From contig JAKZAN010000004.1 in NCBI GenBank assembly GCA_023053545.1, positions 1 through 64,000 of the forward strand: DNA of 64,000 nt. Direction: 5' to 3'. Each line of letters begins with the position of its first letter. Position 1 is the stretch's first letter. The position numbers and the translations under genes were made by a program. Positions 53,387 through 62,412 of the stretch are shown in pieces. This stretch comes from Lepidurus packardi. Taxonomy: Eukaryota > Arthropoda > Branchiopoda > Notostraca > Triopsidae. The notes beneath the pieces are model-generated. The model was not told the origin of the DNA and ran no database searches. It was given only the letters and a program-made list of their open reading frames with translations.

Positions 53387-53463
53387 GCTAAGCTTCCTGG
53401 GCGCTCAGCTGACCGTGTGTTTTGTGTACTTTCGAAGTGTCAACGCGATATTCAACGAGTAAA

Positions 53464-53631
53464 ATGGCAGAAGGTTTTGACGAGACCGATTATTGTGATA
53501 GAAGCCCCTTTGTAGAAGATGAAGGGACGGAATTTGACCAGGCTTTTGTCATTCCTGTGCCCGTAATTCAACAATGTGCTCAGGCCTACCAGTTTGAGCC
53601 ATATAGGGCTCAAAGGTCGCCACCACTTTGA
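53464..53631 (+). CDS. Short acidic ORF, possible first exon of an unknown gene
   Basis: Opens ATGGCAGAAGG (MAEGFDETDYCDRSPF) and reads 55 residues, ending QAYQFEPYRAQRSPPL. The acidic start and the QFEPY word look like the first exon of a longer protein, but no donor fits well before the stop. The 5' flank has a CCAAT-like GGCCAA, an E-box GTCACGTG and GACGTAGATAGTGGAGG, the last shared with the THAP gene promoter. Confidence 0.35.
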   Translation: MAEGFDETDYCDRSPFVEDEGTEFDQAFVIPVPVIQQCAQAYQFEPYRAQRSPPL

Positions 53632-54006
53632 ACATTTCAAAATTGCTACCAGATAGTTACCAATTACGGTCGCAATCCAAGCATTTTTGTTCAACTAGGA
53701 GACAACTCCCTGTGAGTTTCAAATCGATCCGCGTGTTTTTTGCCCGGCAGTAAAAACAAAGATCAAAGAGAGTTCGCAACTGACTCTCGAAAACCATAAA
53801 TTTGCGTTCTTTGTTTCTTTGATCAAAAGGTGGAATTGGAGAGCTAGCTTGTTCCCTAGAAGTAAATGCCTTTATATAGAATACATTCTTGGATCAATAT
53901 AATTTACTCTTTCACGGGTGAAATGTCCGATTCCGTGTCCTCGTATTCGTCGTCCGGTTCAAAATCTACATCGTCGTCAAAGGGATAGCCCTGTTCAGTT
54001 AGGGTA

Positions 54007-54356
54007 CTATTCAGGTTTTCTGAGGTAAAGGTACTGCTTCTTGGAAGCGGGTTCTTTTCCTACATATAGTTTCTCCAATTTAGAACGTTTGATATGCATT
54101 GGTATCCTATTTACCGGCAAAAGTAGCCCGTCCTCAGGAAACTGACAAGAGAAGTCTTGGGTCGTCATACCGGAGAACTGACAAGAAAAGTCTGCCATTT
54201 CAACTCCGTAAAATTGACAAGAGAAATCTTTCATGTTAGCTTCGGCCAAAGTCACTTCTTCTTCATTGTTTTCCAGATCAATTGCGGGTGTGGACTCCGA
54301 AAAAACTAAGTCAGGCACCGAGTCTGACGTACAAGTGCTTGTGGCAACTGTTGGGA
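54007..54356 (-). pseudogene. THAP-domain gene, 3' part of exon 2
   Basis: Minus-strand frame ending TAG at 54007. It carries three repeats of DFSCQF spaced by 14 to 15 residues (MKDFSCQFYG, MADFSCQFSG, TQDFSCQFPE) and a basic end (HIKRSKLEKLYVGKEPASKK). It continues the frame of 59879-59930, from which it was separated by the MULE. 54348-54356 is the left 9-bp target duplication CTGTTGGGA. An acidic frame follows downstream (to about 53897) in another phase and may be a frameshifted tail. Confidence 0.65.
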
Positions 54357-54539
54357 ACGAATGGCTCAATCCCGCAGTGCTGTGGATACTAGGGTATCCA
54401 CAACACTGCAGGAGATAGAAGCCGAAGGAGACTCAATCCCGCGTTTTGTGGATACTATCCACAGCGCTGCGGCTTTTAGCGCCACTAACGTCTAAAGACC
54501 GCAGTTGTGGATAAGTATCCACAACGCTGCGGGAATTAG
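54357..54539 (+). repeat. MULE left TIR with three palindromes
   Basis: Starts ACGAATGGCTCAATCCCGCA. It contains three hairpin-forming palindromes at 54371-54414, 54438-54473 and 54499-54533. Each has TGTGGATA...TATCCACA inside and CCGC...GCGG-type arms outside. The likely role is transposase binding. Confidence 0.9.
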
Positions 54540-55400
54540 TGAACAGACAAATCTAACACGCAGTTTGTGGATATCTTTCACCATTCACGAACGCAAATTG
54601 TCATTCTCCCCCCTTTATCTTTATTGGTTAACACAGTGGCTTTTGATTGCGATTATGTGAGAGCAATTAGGAAAAATAGAATATGTACATGAAAATAAAT
54701 ATATATGCAGTATGAATTTTCATCGTTTTTGTTTAGTCTCAACGAAAACGTTGAAAATTGAGATCAGCAAATTTGCGATAAGTTTCTTTCATGTGAATAT
54801 TGTTTGATTAATCGGATAGCCCTACTTGTGAATTTTTCTTTAAAAATTATGTGTCGGTGAAAATACAGACCCATTCTTGACTGAAAAGCGTACTTCCTTA
54901 TGTTTGGGTAAAGATCACAGAAAACCGACGTGGTACGTAACTCGCGTTAAATTTCGTACACCCTGACCACTCAGTTAAAAAATGTTAAACTTTTTAGCGC
55001 GTTTAATTTGGTTTTTAGCTTTTTAACTTAACAGTTTAACGAAGTTTAACATTTTAACCCTAAGTTTAACGGTTTTAGTCCTCATTTTAATCCTAAGTTT
55101 AACAGTTAACGTGTAACCCTCGTACACCTACCAACGGACTTATGAACCCCTTGAGAAAACCTTCAACTATCCGACTGTACTGGTTCATCGCTTGAAATGT
55201 TGCTTTCTGTGCTTGCCGCTTGCCTTCGTTTTTTGGCTTCTCTATCTCGTCTTCCTAAAGTGGTTCCTACGAGGGTAGTCACGTCGCTCAACTTCCGCTT
55301 GCCGTTAGTTGTGTTGCAACTTACCGTTGCGCTAGGGTTGCTGCTTGCAAATACAAAGCAAGACATGTATGGCTATAACAAAGTATTAAAATACCGAACA
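54540..55400. other. MULE 5' non-coding region
   Basis: Follows the left TIR. AT-rich, with a dense cluster of GTTTAAC/TTAAC words at about 54975-55120. A 67-residue minus-strand frame (55163-55366) with a KRKLSD and KKRRQA basic region and an acidic SSDEPVQSDS end might be coding, but it has no partner exon that I can find. The transposase promoter should lie here. Confidence 0.5.
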
Positions 55401-55502
55401 AAGTATTGAACAGGAAAGTTGCAAATAAGAAAAAGCTTCGAATACGAAAATCGTAAATACGTTGCAAGTATACTTCTTCGAAATAAAAACCTCTCAGCCT
55501 GT

Positions 55503-55893
55503 ATGGACCTTTTTCGAAGCAAAATGGATCAAGACGAAGACATCCGGAAAGCTTACTTTCTTCAACTCATTCAGCGTATTCGTCGGTCTTGTTCTTACGA
55601 CCAAGTAAAACGTATATTCCTGGATGAATTGAGTACTGTGTCGTCTTTCGAGCTGCCCAAGACGAAGAAAAATGCCCAAGAAATTCAATCTAATTTTCGA
55701 ATTGGAACTAGTTTTTTTCGGTTTCTTCCCCATGGCTTTGAAGGATTTATTCCTTATGAAACCCGCAGCGATGGGAATTGTTTTTACAATTCGATCGCAA
55801 TTCTTATCTTTGGTGATGAATCTTTTAGCACTGAACTCAGATGCAGAGTCATCAAAGAATTTATCTTCAATGAAGATAAATACATAAAAGCAG
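55503..55893 (+). CDS. MULE transposase exon 1: OTU protease-like N-terminus
   Basis: The first ATG in frame is at 55503 (MDLFRSKMDQDEDIRKAYF); the frame is open upstream to 55410, so an earlier exon is possible. It holds the OTU active-site motif RSDGNCFYNSIAILIFGDE, with the catalytic Asp and Cys in DGNC. The exon ends in GCAG before the donor GTAGGG. Intron 55894-56046 (153 bp) has an acceptor TTTTAAG, and the split glycine codon rejoins in frame. OTU domains are fused to some MULE transposases. Confidence 0.8.
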
Positions 55894-56046
55894 GTAGGGC
55901 AAGTAGGCTATAAGTTTTGCGGTTCTACGTATTTCCTGTTGAACTTGCTTTCTAAAAAACGTAATTACTATTCTCTTCCAAGAATTTTATTTTTCCTTTT
56001 AACTACTTCTATGTTTTTACCTAACGCCTTTTCTTTTAATTTTAAG

Positions 56047-58138
56047 GGTGGTTAAATCAATACGCCATAGACCAAATGCAATTGTTTTGCTCGGACTCAG
56101 CAACTTTAGAAATTGCAAACATTAAAAATCCTACTGAAATATCTCGTGCCATTCTACGTGCGTATTGCATGAACCAGAGGCGGGACTGGGCATCATTGTA
56201 TTCTTTCGCTGCAATGACAAATGTACTTCGCATTCCCATTGAATCCGTTTATCCTGACGTAAGGATTTTTGGACAGTCTCACCCACGATTGTCACATCAT
56301 GTACATTTTTCACCCTCGGAAGCTGACATCCAAATCAGTTCACAAGACGCTCTACAAATTCTTTGGGTGGGTACAGGAATACTGTCCAGTGAAGAATCGC
56401 AGAAAAATGTGTACGAGAAATTCAAACCGGATCATTTTGTCCCCTTGGTTCCTGCGGTCCCCTATGAAGAATACCGTACACCATCAATAGCACATATTAA
56501 AGAGAAGAAGAATATTGTGTTATCTGTTCCCTACAAGGATTGCCTTAATAATGATTCCATTGACTTAAGTGACGATAGCGCACCTGAACAGGTCAAACGA
56601 GAATGTTTTAACCCTACTGTTAATACCAACACAAACGATAAAGCAGAGCAAACTTCAGCAGAATTTTACGAACAATCAGTTGATGAATCCGATTTTGAGA
56701 CCAGGACCACTGTGAAGAACTGCACAACAAAACCCCCTAAAGTTTTTAAATGCACCATGTGTGGAAAAAATTTTTCGTTGAAAAATAATTTTTACCGTCA
56801 CGCAAAAGTGTGTGGGAAACCTTCCAATCAATATGTGTGTAACACTTGTTCTCAGAAGTTCAGCCGGAAAGACAGTTTACGACGGCATTCAAAGACTTGC
56901 GATAAACAAAATCCTGGTCGAATTTCTTGCCTTAGTTGTGGATTCGCGTGTTTAGATCGTGAACATCTATGTCAACATTACGCTGAAGAGCACTCGTCTT
57001 CTTCAGCAACTGATAAACTCGATTTTTCGATTAAAAAGTTAACATTCGAAAATGAACATCGCTTCCTCAGATGGAAAGAAGAACTCGGCAAAAGTCAAAA
57101 TTGTTTTTACGCTGCGCATAGTGGAAGCACAAAACTGAAAACTGCCCTTCATGAATATTATGAATGCAATCGTTCTGGCGAATTCAAGTCCAAGTCGAAA
57201 AATTTGCGTATGCTAAAGCAATCTGGCTCTTGTAAGATCGAGGGCAAATGCACGGCCTTCATAAGGGCCAGGACCGATAGAAAGACCAAGGAAATTAGTG
57301 TTCAGTATTGCAGCGGCCACGTTCAACATGACTTCAATCCAGCATATTTAAGACTTTCCGAGCAGTTTAAGAAAGAATGTGAAAAAAAGCTGGTGCAAGG
57401 GATCACAAAAACAAAAATAATACGTGACAAGGACAAAGAATCTAGAGAAATTCTTTGCAATAATGGAGTCCTTACAAGAGATCATTTGCTTGATGCGAAA
57501 GATCTCCATAATATTTGTGGCAGGAGAAATGTGGACTCCTGGCGTAGAAGTGGAAACGAGTTCGAAAGTCTCGGGATACTTGTTGAACAACTACGAGGAA
57601 AAGACCCGGGAATTATTTTACTATATAAACCAGTGGGTGTGTTGCACAATGATTTCCCCGAGTTCAAGAAGGAAGATTTTGTATTAGGCCTGCAAACACC
57701 TACGCAGAAACTTTTCCTGCAGAAATATGGAAAGCGATGCATTTGCATTGATAGCACGCATGGTTTGACTGGCCACTGCTACTACCTGACTGTGTTAATG
57801 GTACTGGACGACTATCATTCGGGTTTGCCAGTTGCCTTCCTCCTATCTAATCATGAAACAAAGGATTTTATTGTTCCCTTTTTTACGGGAATTAAAGAAC
57901 AATGCGGAGATATAATCACAGATATCTTTATGAGTGACATGGCGGAGCAGTTTTGGAACGCATGGAAAATAGTATTTTCTAGCCAAAATACTAGAAATCT
58001 TTACTGCATTTGGCACGTGTTTCGAGCATGGAGACGGAAGTTAAATGAATTGTATCGCAATGATGGCGATAAACAGTCTTCGATTGGCTCAGCTCTTCGT
58101 GTACTTGCTAAAGTTACAGACGAAGGGCATTTCGGAAG
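56047..58138 (+). CDS. MULE transposase exon 2: OTU C-terminus, C2H2 fingers, DDE core
   Basis: The exon starts GWLNQYAIDQMQL and finishes the OTU domain (PDHFVPLVP supplies the catalytic His). Counting from the Met at 56076, C2H2-type fingers follow at about 224-310 (FKCTMCGKNFSLKNNFYRHA, YVCNTCSQKFSRKDSLRRHS, a third partly degenerate). A Cys/His region resembling a WRKY/FLYWCH DNA-binding unit (YYECNRSGEF...CKIEGKCTAFI...GHVQH) follows at about 361-420. The MULE DDE core has its first Asp in CICIDSTHG (559), the second in FMSDMAEQFW (621) and a CIWH pair at 644-647. The donor GTAAGAG closes the exon. No stop or frameshift. Confidence 0.92.
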
Positions 58139-58206
58139 GTAAGAGTGTGATTGATTTTTCGCATAATGTATATAGCTACATTAATAAGTTTTCCTCCTAA
58201 TTTTAG

Positions 58207-59377
58207 ATACTTACAAAGATTTCAATCTATGCTTTCGGAAGACAATGATCTGGACTTTTTAAAATACTTCTCAAAAAATTATATCCCAATAAGAAAGCAA
58301 TGGGCCGGCTGCTACAGAAAGGGATCACTCGTCAATACGAACATGGTTTGTGAGGCGTTCAACAAAATATTTAAATATGCGCTGTTCAAGGGAAGGTACA
58401 TCCAGAGGATTGATAAATTGTTTCAAGAGCTCTTGCAGTTCGCAGACTTCACAGCGGTAAGCCAGGTAAAGAAACGTTACAAGGGCTACGTAAGCAGTCG
58501 AATCTCAATCATTAATCAGCGACATAAAGAATCAAACGCAATTGAAGAAGTTGTCAGCATTTCAAACAATGAGTGGAAAGCAAGAAGCAAAGGAAAAACG
58601 GGGTTCCAAGTTGTAACTGATCTGTGCCTTGATTACTGCCCTTGTAAAGTGCGCTGCGTTGCTTGTGCCATTTGTTTCGATATGTACGTCTGTACTTGCA
58701 AAGATTTCTATTTTAAAAATACTCTCTGCAAGCACATTCATGCTGTACATAAAGTAAGGACAGACCAATTTAAGCCCAAAAAAACTCATTTGGACGAAAA
58801 TGACCAAAGTTTTCTGCGCGAGTTAAGCAAAAGTTTTACAATCAACCCGAAAAACTTGACGCCTTGTGATGACGCCTCGAAAAACCCTGACTTTCTTGCA
58901 GCCCAAAAAACTGTAAATAGGTTGGGATTCTTATTGGAGAAGGCCACAACACTGAAAGACATACGGGCGTTAGATATGTCTGTGGTACTATCAAATGCTA
59001 ATGCTGCAGTCGAAAATCTCGAAGAAATATTTGCAGAAATGACGCCAAAGAAGAAAACTTTTTCGCCGAAACAAAAAATTGAAAAGCAACGGCCACAAAG
59101 GAAAAGGCTAGGAAAGCTACCGCCTAAAGGAAATGATGAAGCTCACAAAGCAAAAAGACGATTATTATCTGTTTGTGTCCAAACATGTGCCCTCTGTCTT
59201 AAGGAAGACGACAAACCAGACACTACAGATATATACCAAGACATTGTAAATTGGTTGCAATGCCAGCGGTGCCGGTCGTGGTACCATCAGAATTGCCTTG
59301 GTAATTACCTGATTGACGAAAAAGAATCATTCACATGTGAAATATGTAGTGACGATGTAAGCGATTTAAGCGATTAA
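58207..59377 (+). CDS. MULE transposase exon 3: catalytic Glu, SWIM and PHD fingers
   Basis: Acceptor TCCTAATTTTAG at 58206; intron 58139-58206 is 68 bp and the split Arg codon rejoins in frame. The third catalytic residue is expected in NMVCEAFNKIFK. A SWIM zinc finger follows (CTCKDFYFKNTLCKHIHAVH, about residues 190-210 of the exon). After a long basic linker the C-terminus is a PHD-type finger (CALCLKEDD...CQRCRSWYHQNCLG...CEICSDD) ending at a TAA. SWIM is standard in MULE transposases. A PHD finger suggests a link to modified histones. Confidence 0.9.
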
Positions 59378-59694
59378 TGCTTTGTTTCTTCCCGAAGCAA
59401 ATTATATTATCTTTTCAGATTGATACCTAACCAAGAAATGTGCTGTACTTACACAAGAAATTTTGAATATTTGGTCATGAAACCGTTTTCTAGCCATGGG
59501 CAAATTGTACTAATATCTGCCATGAGTACTTCTTAAATCGTACTGTCTCGTGAAATTACAAGTGGATATCCTTAAACAAGTTTAATAAAAAGAAAAACCT
59601 TAACGCTGCTTCATCTTTTAATTTTTGTTAGAAATGCCCCTTATAATGCAATAATTAAAGTATTCACGAACTGCGCGTTAAAATATATTGCCAT
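59378..59694. other. MULE 3' non-coding region
   Basis: AT-rich, with AATAAAAAG near 59583 as a likely poly-A signal for the transposase message. Nothing else seen before the right TIR. Confidence 0.5.
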
Positions 59695-59878
59695 CTAATT
59701 CCCGCAGCTTTGTGGATACCTTATCCACAACTGCGGTCTTTAGACGTTAGTGGCGCTAAAAGCCGCAGCGCTGTGGATAGTATCCACAAAACGCGGGATT
59801 GAGTCTCCTTCGGCTTCTATCTCCCGCAGTGTTGTGGATACCCTAGTATCCACAGCACTGCGGGATTGAGCCATTCGT
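59695..59878 (-). repeat. MULE right TIR with three palindromes
   Basis: Reverse complement of the left TIR apart from two substitutions and one 1-bp insertion that I can see. All three TGTGGATA/TATCCACA palindromes are kept. Ends ...GAGCCATTCGT next to the right target duplication. Confidence 0.9.
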
Positions 59879-59930
59879 CTGTTGGGACAGAACTTGTACT
59901 TTCGCTTTGAAGCAGCAATTCTTGGATAAT
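59879..59930 (-). pseudogene. THAP-domain gene, 5' part of exon 2
   Basis: After the acceptor ACGTTTTAG the minus-strand frame reads IIQELLLQSESTSSVPT and runs into the MULE. Together with 54007-54347 it makes 393 bases, exactly 131 codons including the stop, so the pre-insertion exon was open. The right target duplication is 59879-59887. Confidence 0.7.
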
Positions 59931-59987
59931 CTAAAACGTGCATATGTCATTACCTTATTTGGTCTTCAAACGTTGGAGTATATTTAC

Positions 59988-60395
59988 GTTATGGCGTTGT
60001 CTTTTCTCAATAGCTGAGGTTTTCCGAGGTTTGGGTGGACTTCGCACCCCAGACACAGTAGCCGGCCTATCAAACTTAGCAGGGATAGCGGTTGGCAACA
60101 AACTCCTACCACGACGTTTTGCCCTAAGTCCCATTGCTAACTGTCGATCAACACTACTGTCGAATTGATCTTCGGTGAAATGATCACCACAGAGAGACAC
60201 CCACTTGCTCATTTGGGCTTCCACAAAATCAGCCCTAGTCCTTTGTACTTGCAAAACCCATTGCCGTCTTCTTTGTGCATCTTTTGGGAATTTATACATC
60301 CCTACACCAGCAGTAACATAGTTTTTACAACCGTAAGCAGCACACTGGTTACCAGAACTTTTAGTAATCGACTCTGATGGCAGCTTACTTGCCAT
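59988..60395 (-). CDS. THAP-domain gene, exon 1
   Basis: ATG at 60395; 136 codons up to the donor AAC|GTAAAT, in phase with exon 2 across a 57-bp intron (59931-59987). The C2CH THAP finger is clear: CAAYGCKNY, YKFPKDAQRRRQWV, SKWVSLCGDHFTEDQF and a closing AIPAKF. THAP domains bind DNA and occur both in P-type transposases and in host regulators. No transposase core is attached, and the predicted intact protein is 266 residues with DFSCQF repeats. The exon is intact, but its protein would be cut short or altered by the MULE in exon 2. Confidence 0.82.
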
Positions 60396-60739
60396 TTTTT
60401 CACTAAAACTTAGGAAGCACAGAAGAAGTCTATACAGTGCCAGTGAATAACAAAGCGCTCCTGGGCCGCGCCTCCACTATCTACGTCACGCGCCCGTGGC
60501 GGGAAAATGCAAAAAACTTCGCAAGCCCATAACTCAGGAACGGCTAGTCAGAAAAATTTTAAACAAATTTTCCCGTTTTTAGAATAATGTGTACAATAAG
60601 AATCCATCCAAATATCAATACGCTATACCCGAGGCTGTTGCCCTTTAAGACCACGGTGGAGCCCCTGGTATCGCAACGCTTTGCTAGACATGACGTCACT
60701 TTACGGGCCGTGAGCCAATCGTTCGAGTCACGTGACCTA
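60396..60739. promoter_or_regulatory. Divergent promoter between the THAP gene and an acidic ORF
   Basis: 344 bp between two opposed ATGs. It contains an E2F-like GGCGGGAAAA (60497-60506), GACGTAGATAGTGGAGG (complement, 60471-60487), CRE TGACGTCA (60690-60697), CCAAT (60714-60718) and E-box GTCACGTG (60727-60734). CpGs are frequent here compared with the AT-rich surroundings. Assignments are by motif only. Confidence 0.45.
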
Positions 60740-61045
60740 ATGGGAAGCGCGCGAGACGGGGTGCCACAATCCTTAAAAGCCCGAAATGAGCGAAACAAGC
60801 AATTTGGCAAAGACGAGGAGGCCATTGAAGAACTGTTGGGTGATCTGTCACCTGATTTCTCCGAATATGAACTCGACGAAGTCGACTCGGAATCGGACAA
60901 AGAACTTTCGAGTTCATCGGTAAAGGAACAAAACCGTACCTCCGGCCATATACAAGGTTTTCAGGATGACGAGGAACCGGATTTGTTTATTCCGCTGACT
61001 GAGATACTCGTAGGACAAACGCAGGAAAAAGGACAAACGTGGTGA
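60740..61045 (+). CDS. Acidic N-terminal ORF, possibly exon 1 of a P-like transposase or relative
   Basis: ATG at 60740 (MGSARDGVPQSLKARNERNK) and 101 residues, Asp/Glu/Ser-rich (LSPDFSEYELDEVDSESDKE). The last 103 bp of probable exon (to 61009) match 22966-23068, after which a GTAGG donor-like border occurs. In the 22966 copy the frame continues instead toward P-element-like sequence. So this is likely a true exon followed by an intron, and the apparent C-terminus (VGQTQEKGQTW) would be intronic. The frame is open further upstream to 60587. Confidence 0.45.
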   Translation: MGSARDGVPQSLKARNERNKQFGKDEEAIEELLGDLSPDFSEYELDEVDSESDKELSSSSVKEQNRTSGHIQGFQDDEEPDLFIPLTEILVGQTQEKGQTW

Positions 61046-61672
61046 ATACAAATATGGGTGAGAAAAGAAGAAATACGACTAGACTTTGATACCATCTACT
61101 ATCATGTTTGGCGAGCACGTAATTGCGTTTAGCTGTAACATGGACAAAACGAAGCAAAAAGAAAACACGTGAAATAATTACGATGTTTCGGTATCACTTC
61201 TCAAAGAGTACACTACTTACTTGTTAGGGAACAAAAATGTCTTGGAAGTAGGCTACACAATAATCCTTCATCTCCTATTTGGTCTTTGTCTTGGTCATTG
61301 GTCTTGGACCAGTTGGCTCAACTGGCATTTTCGCGTTGACGGGGTTCAGCTGGACAGGCGTTTTGGCATATTTTATCGTCAACTGAACTGAACAACGGGT
61401 TTTCCGTTTAGGGTGAACCTTCATTTTATTGTGAACCCAGTAGAGCTCGACTGTCATTTTCACGTGAACCGCTCAACTGGATGGCTTCCCGCCACATGCA
61501 AAGAACGCATTTAGTTCTACTGGGATCAAGAGCCCAGTAGAACTAGAAGAGTCCCCAAAAGCCCTCCCATTACCATTTGTTTGTAAACATTGGGTTTTGT
61601 ATCATGTTTCTTGTGTATTTTCCCATTTTTATTTCTTGTTTAAATCGTGTATAAATCTGCAATAAACTTATT
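61046..61672. other. Intergenic stretch, no supported gene
   Basis: No downstream exon for the acidic ORF could be recognised. A low-complexity area (GTCTTGGTC, GTTGGCTCAACTGG, TCAACTGAACTGAAC) spans 61270-61480. AATAAACTT at about 61661 may be a poly-A signal. Confidence 0.45.
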
Positions 61673-61970
61673 TTACTGTAATCCCTGTAAAGTGAGTAGC
61701 AAATAAGAACAATGAAGAACTTCCTTTGTTTCGGAAATGTTTTGCAATACAATTATAGCTCCCACAGCTCCAGGAAAACCACGCTTCTTCTGAAACCTCC
61801 GAGCTATGGCGCGTGCATTGTCACTCGTTGGCCATCGAATAAAACGTGCTTGATTGTCAAAAAACCATTGGCACTCGGTTTGCACCACTCGCCAGATAGT
61901 TGACTCCGAATATCCGAACTTGTCTGCGATGAGGCGAATGGCCCCTTGGTTCAGGCCCGTACCGTCGGGG
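61673..61970 (-). pseudogene. PIF/Harbinger transposase fragment
   Basis: The minus-strand frame reads QGAIRLIADKFGYSESTIWR, a helix-turn-helix region, then VVQTECQWFF, FIRWPTSDNARAIARRF and GFPGAVGAI, the start of the Harbinger nuclease domain (normally GFPGVVGAIDGTHI). After GAI the family match ends, so the first catalytic Asp and everything downstream are lost. The other end is cut by the border of the hAT element. It is a remnant about 95 residues long. Confidence 0.7.
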
Positions 61971-62163
61971 GGCCCAAGAGGGCCCGGCCCCCCAAACGCA
62001 AGTCTGGCCCCCCCAAGTAAAAAAATGGATATGAAGAAGAATTCATGGTTTTATTGCAAGATGAAAATGAAATAAGGAATCATATTTATTCATATATACC
62101 ATATATAATCCAGTAGTAGGCACAATGTATACAGAACAACTGACCTATGGGGTGTTGCATAAC

Positions 62164-62305
62164 AACTTTCTGTCTGCCCCACTGGTAGAGAGCAAGACGG
62201 GATGTAGCGTAGGTGGGGTGGGTGAGAGAGAAGGAACAATTTTCTGTCTGCCTCACTGGTAGAGAGCAAGACGGGATGTAGCGTAGGTGGGGGGTGAGAG
62301 AGAAT
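62164..62305. repeat. Tandem duplication in the hAT 5' region
   Basis: Two copies (62164-62236 and 62239-62305) of a unit that starts TTTCTGTCTGCC and contains ACTGGTAGAGAGCAAGACGG and GTAGCGTAGGTGG. Few differences between copies. A (TG) run lies at 62330-62343. Confidence 0.85.
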
Positions 62306-62412
62306 GAAAGTGCTGTTACAGTCTATTATGTGTGTGTGTGTGATGAGCATTACATGCATAGTGACACTGTAATTGGTCCTACCTTGTGACATTCTTTTGA
62401 TTGTATTAAAAC

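Larger units (their letters stand above)
54357..59878 (+). mobile_element. Mutator-like element (MULE), full length, with 9-bp target duplication
   Basis: A 5,522-bp element with terminal inverted repeats of 183 bp (54357-54539) and 184 bp (59695-59878). The direct repeat CTGTTGGGA flanks it at 54348-54356 and 59879-59887. Nine-base target duplications and long TIRs are hallmarks of MULEs. The interior encodes a three-exon transposase in one orientation. The two TIRs differ by only a few bases, which suggests recent activity. It sits in exon 2 of a THAP gene. Confidence 0.95.

Noticed and set aside
53464..53631. Naming the QFEPY-containing short ORF as a P2X7-related gene
   Set aside because: The only support is one short word; no zinc cluster or further exon is visible.
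54371..59878. TTATCCACA words in the MULE ends resemble bacterial DnaA boxes
   Set aside because: They are parts of the palindromes in TIRs of a eukaryotic transposon; intron-bearing genes and retroelements exclude a bacterial origin.
61275..61463. Lys/Thr-rich minus-strand frame as a gene
   Set aside because: Low-complexity sequence from short degenerate repeats, with no domain or splice context.
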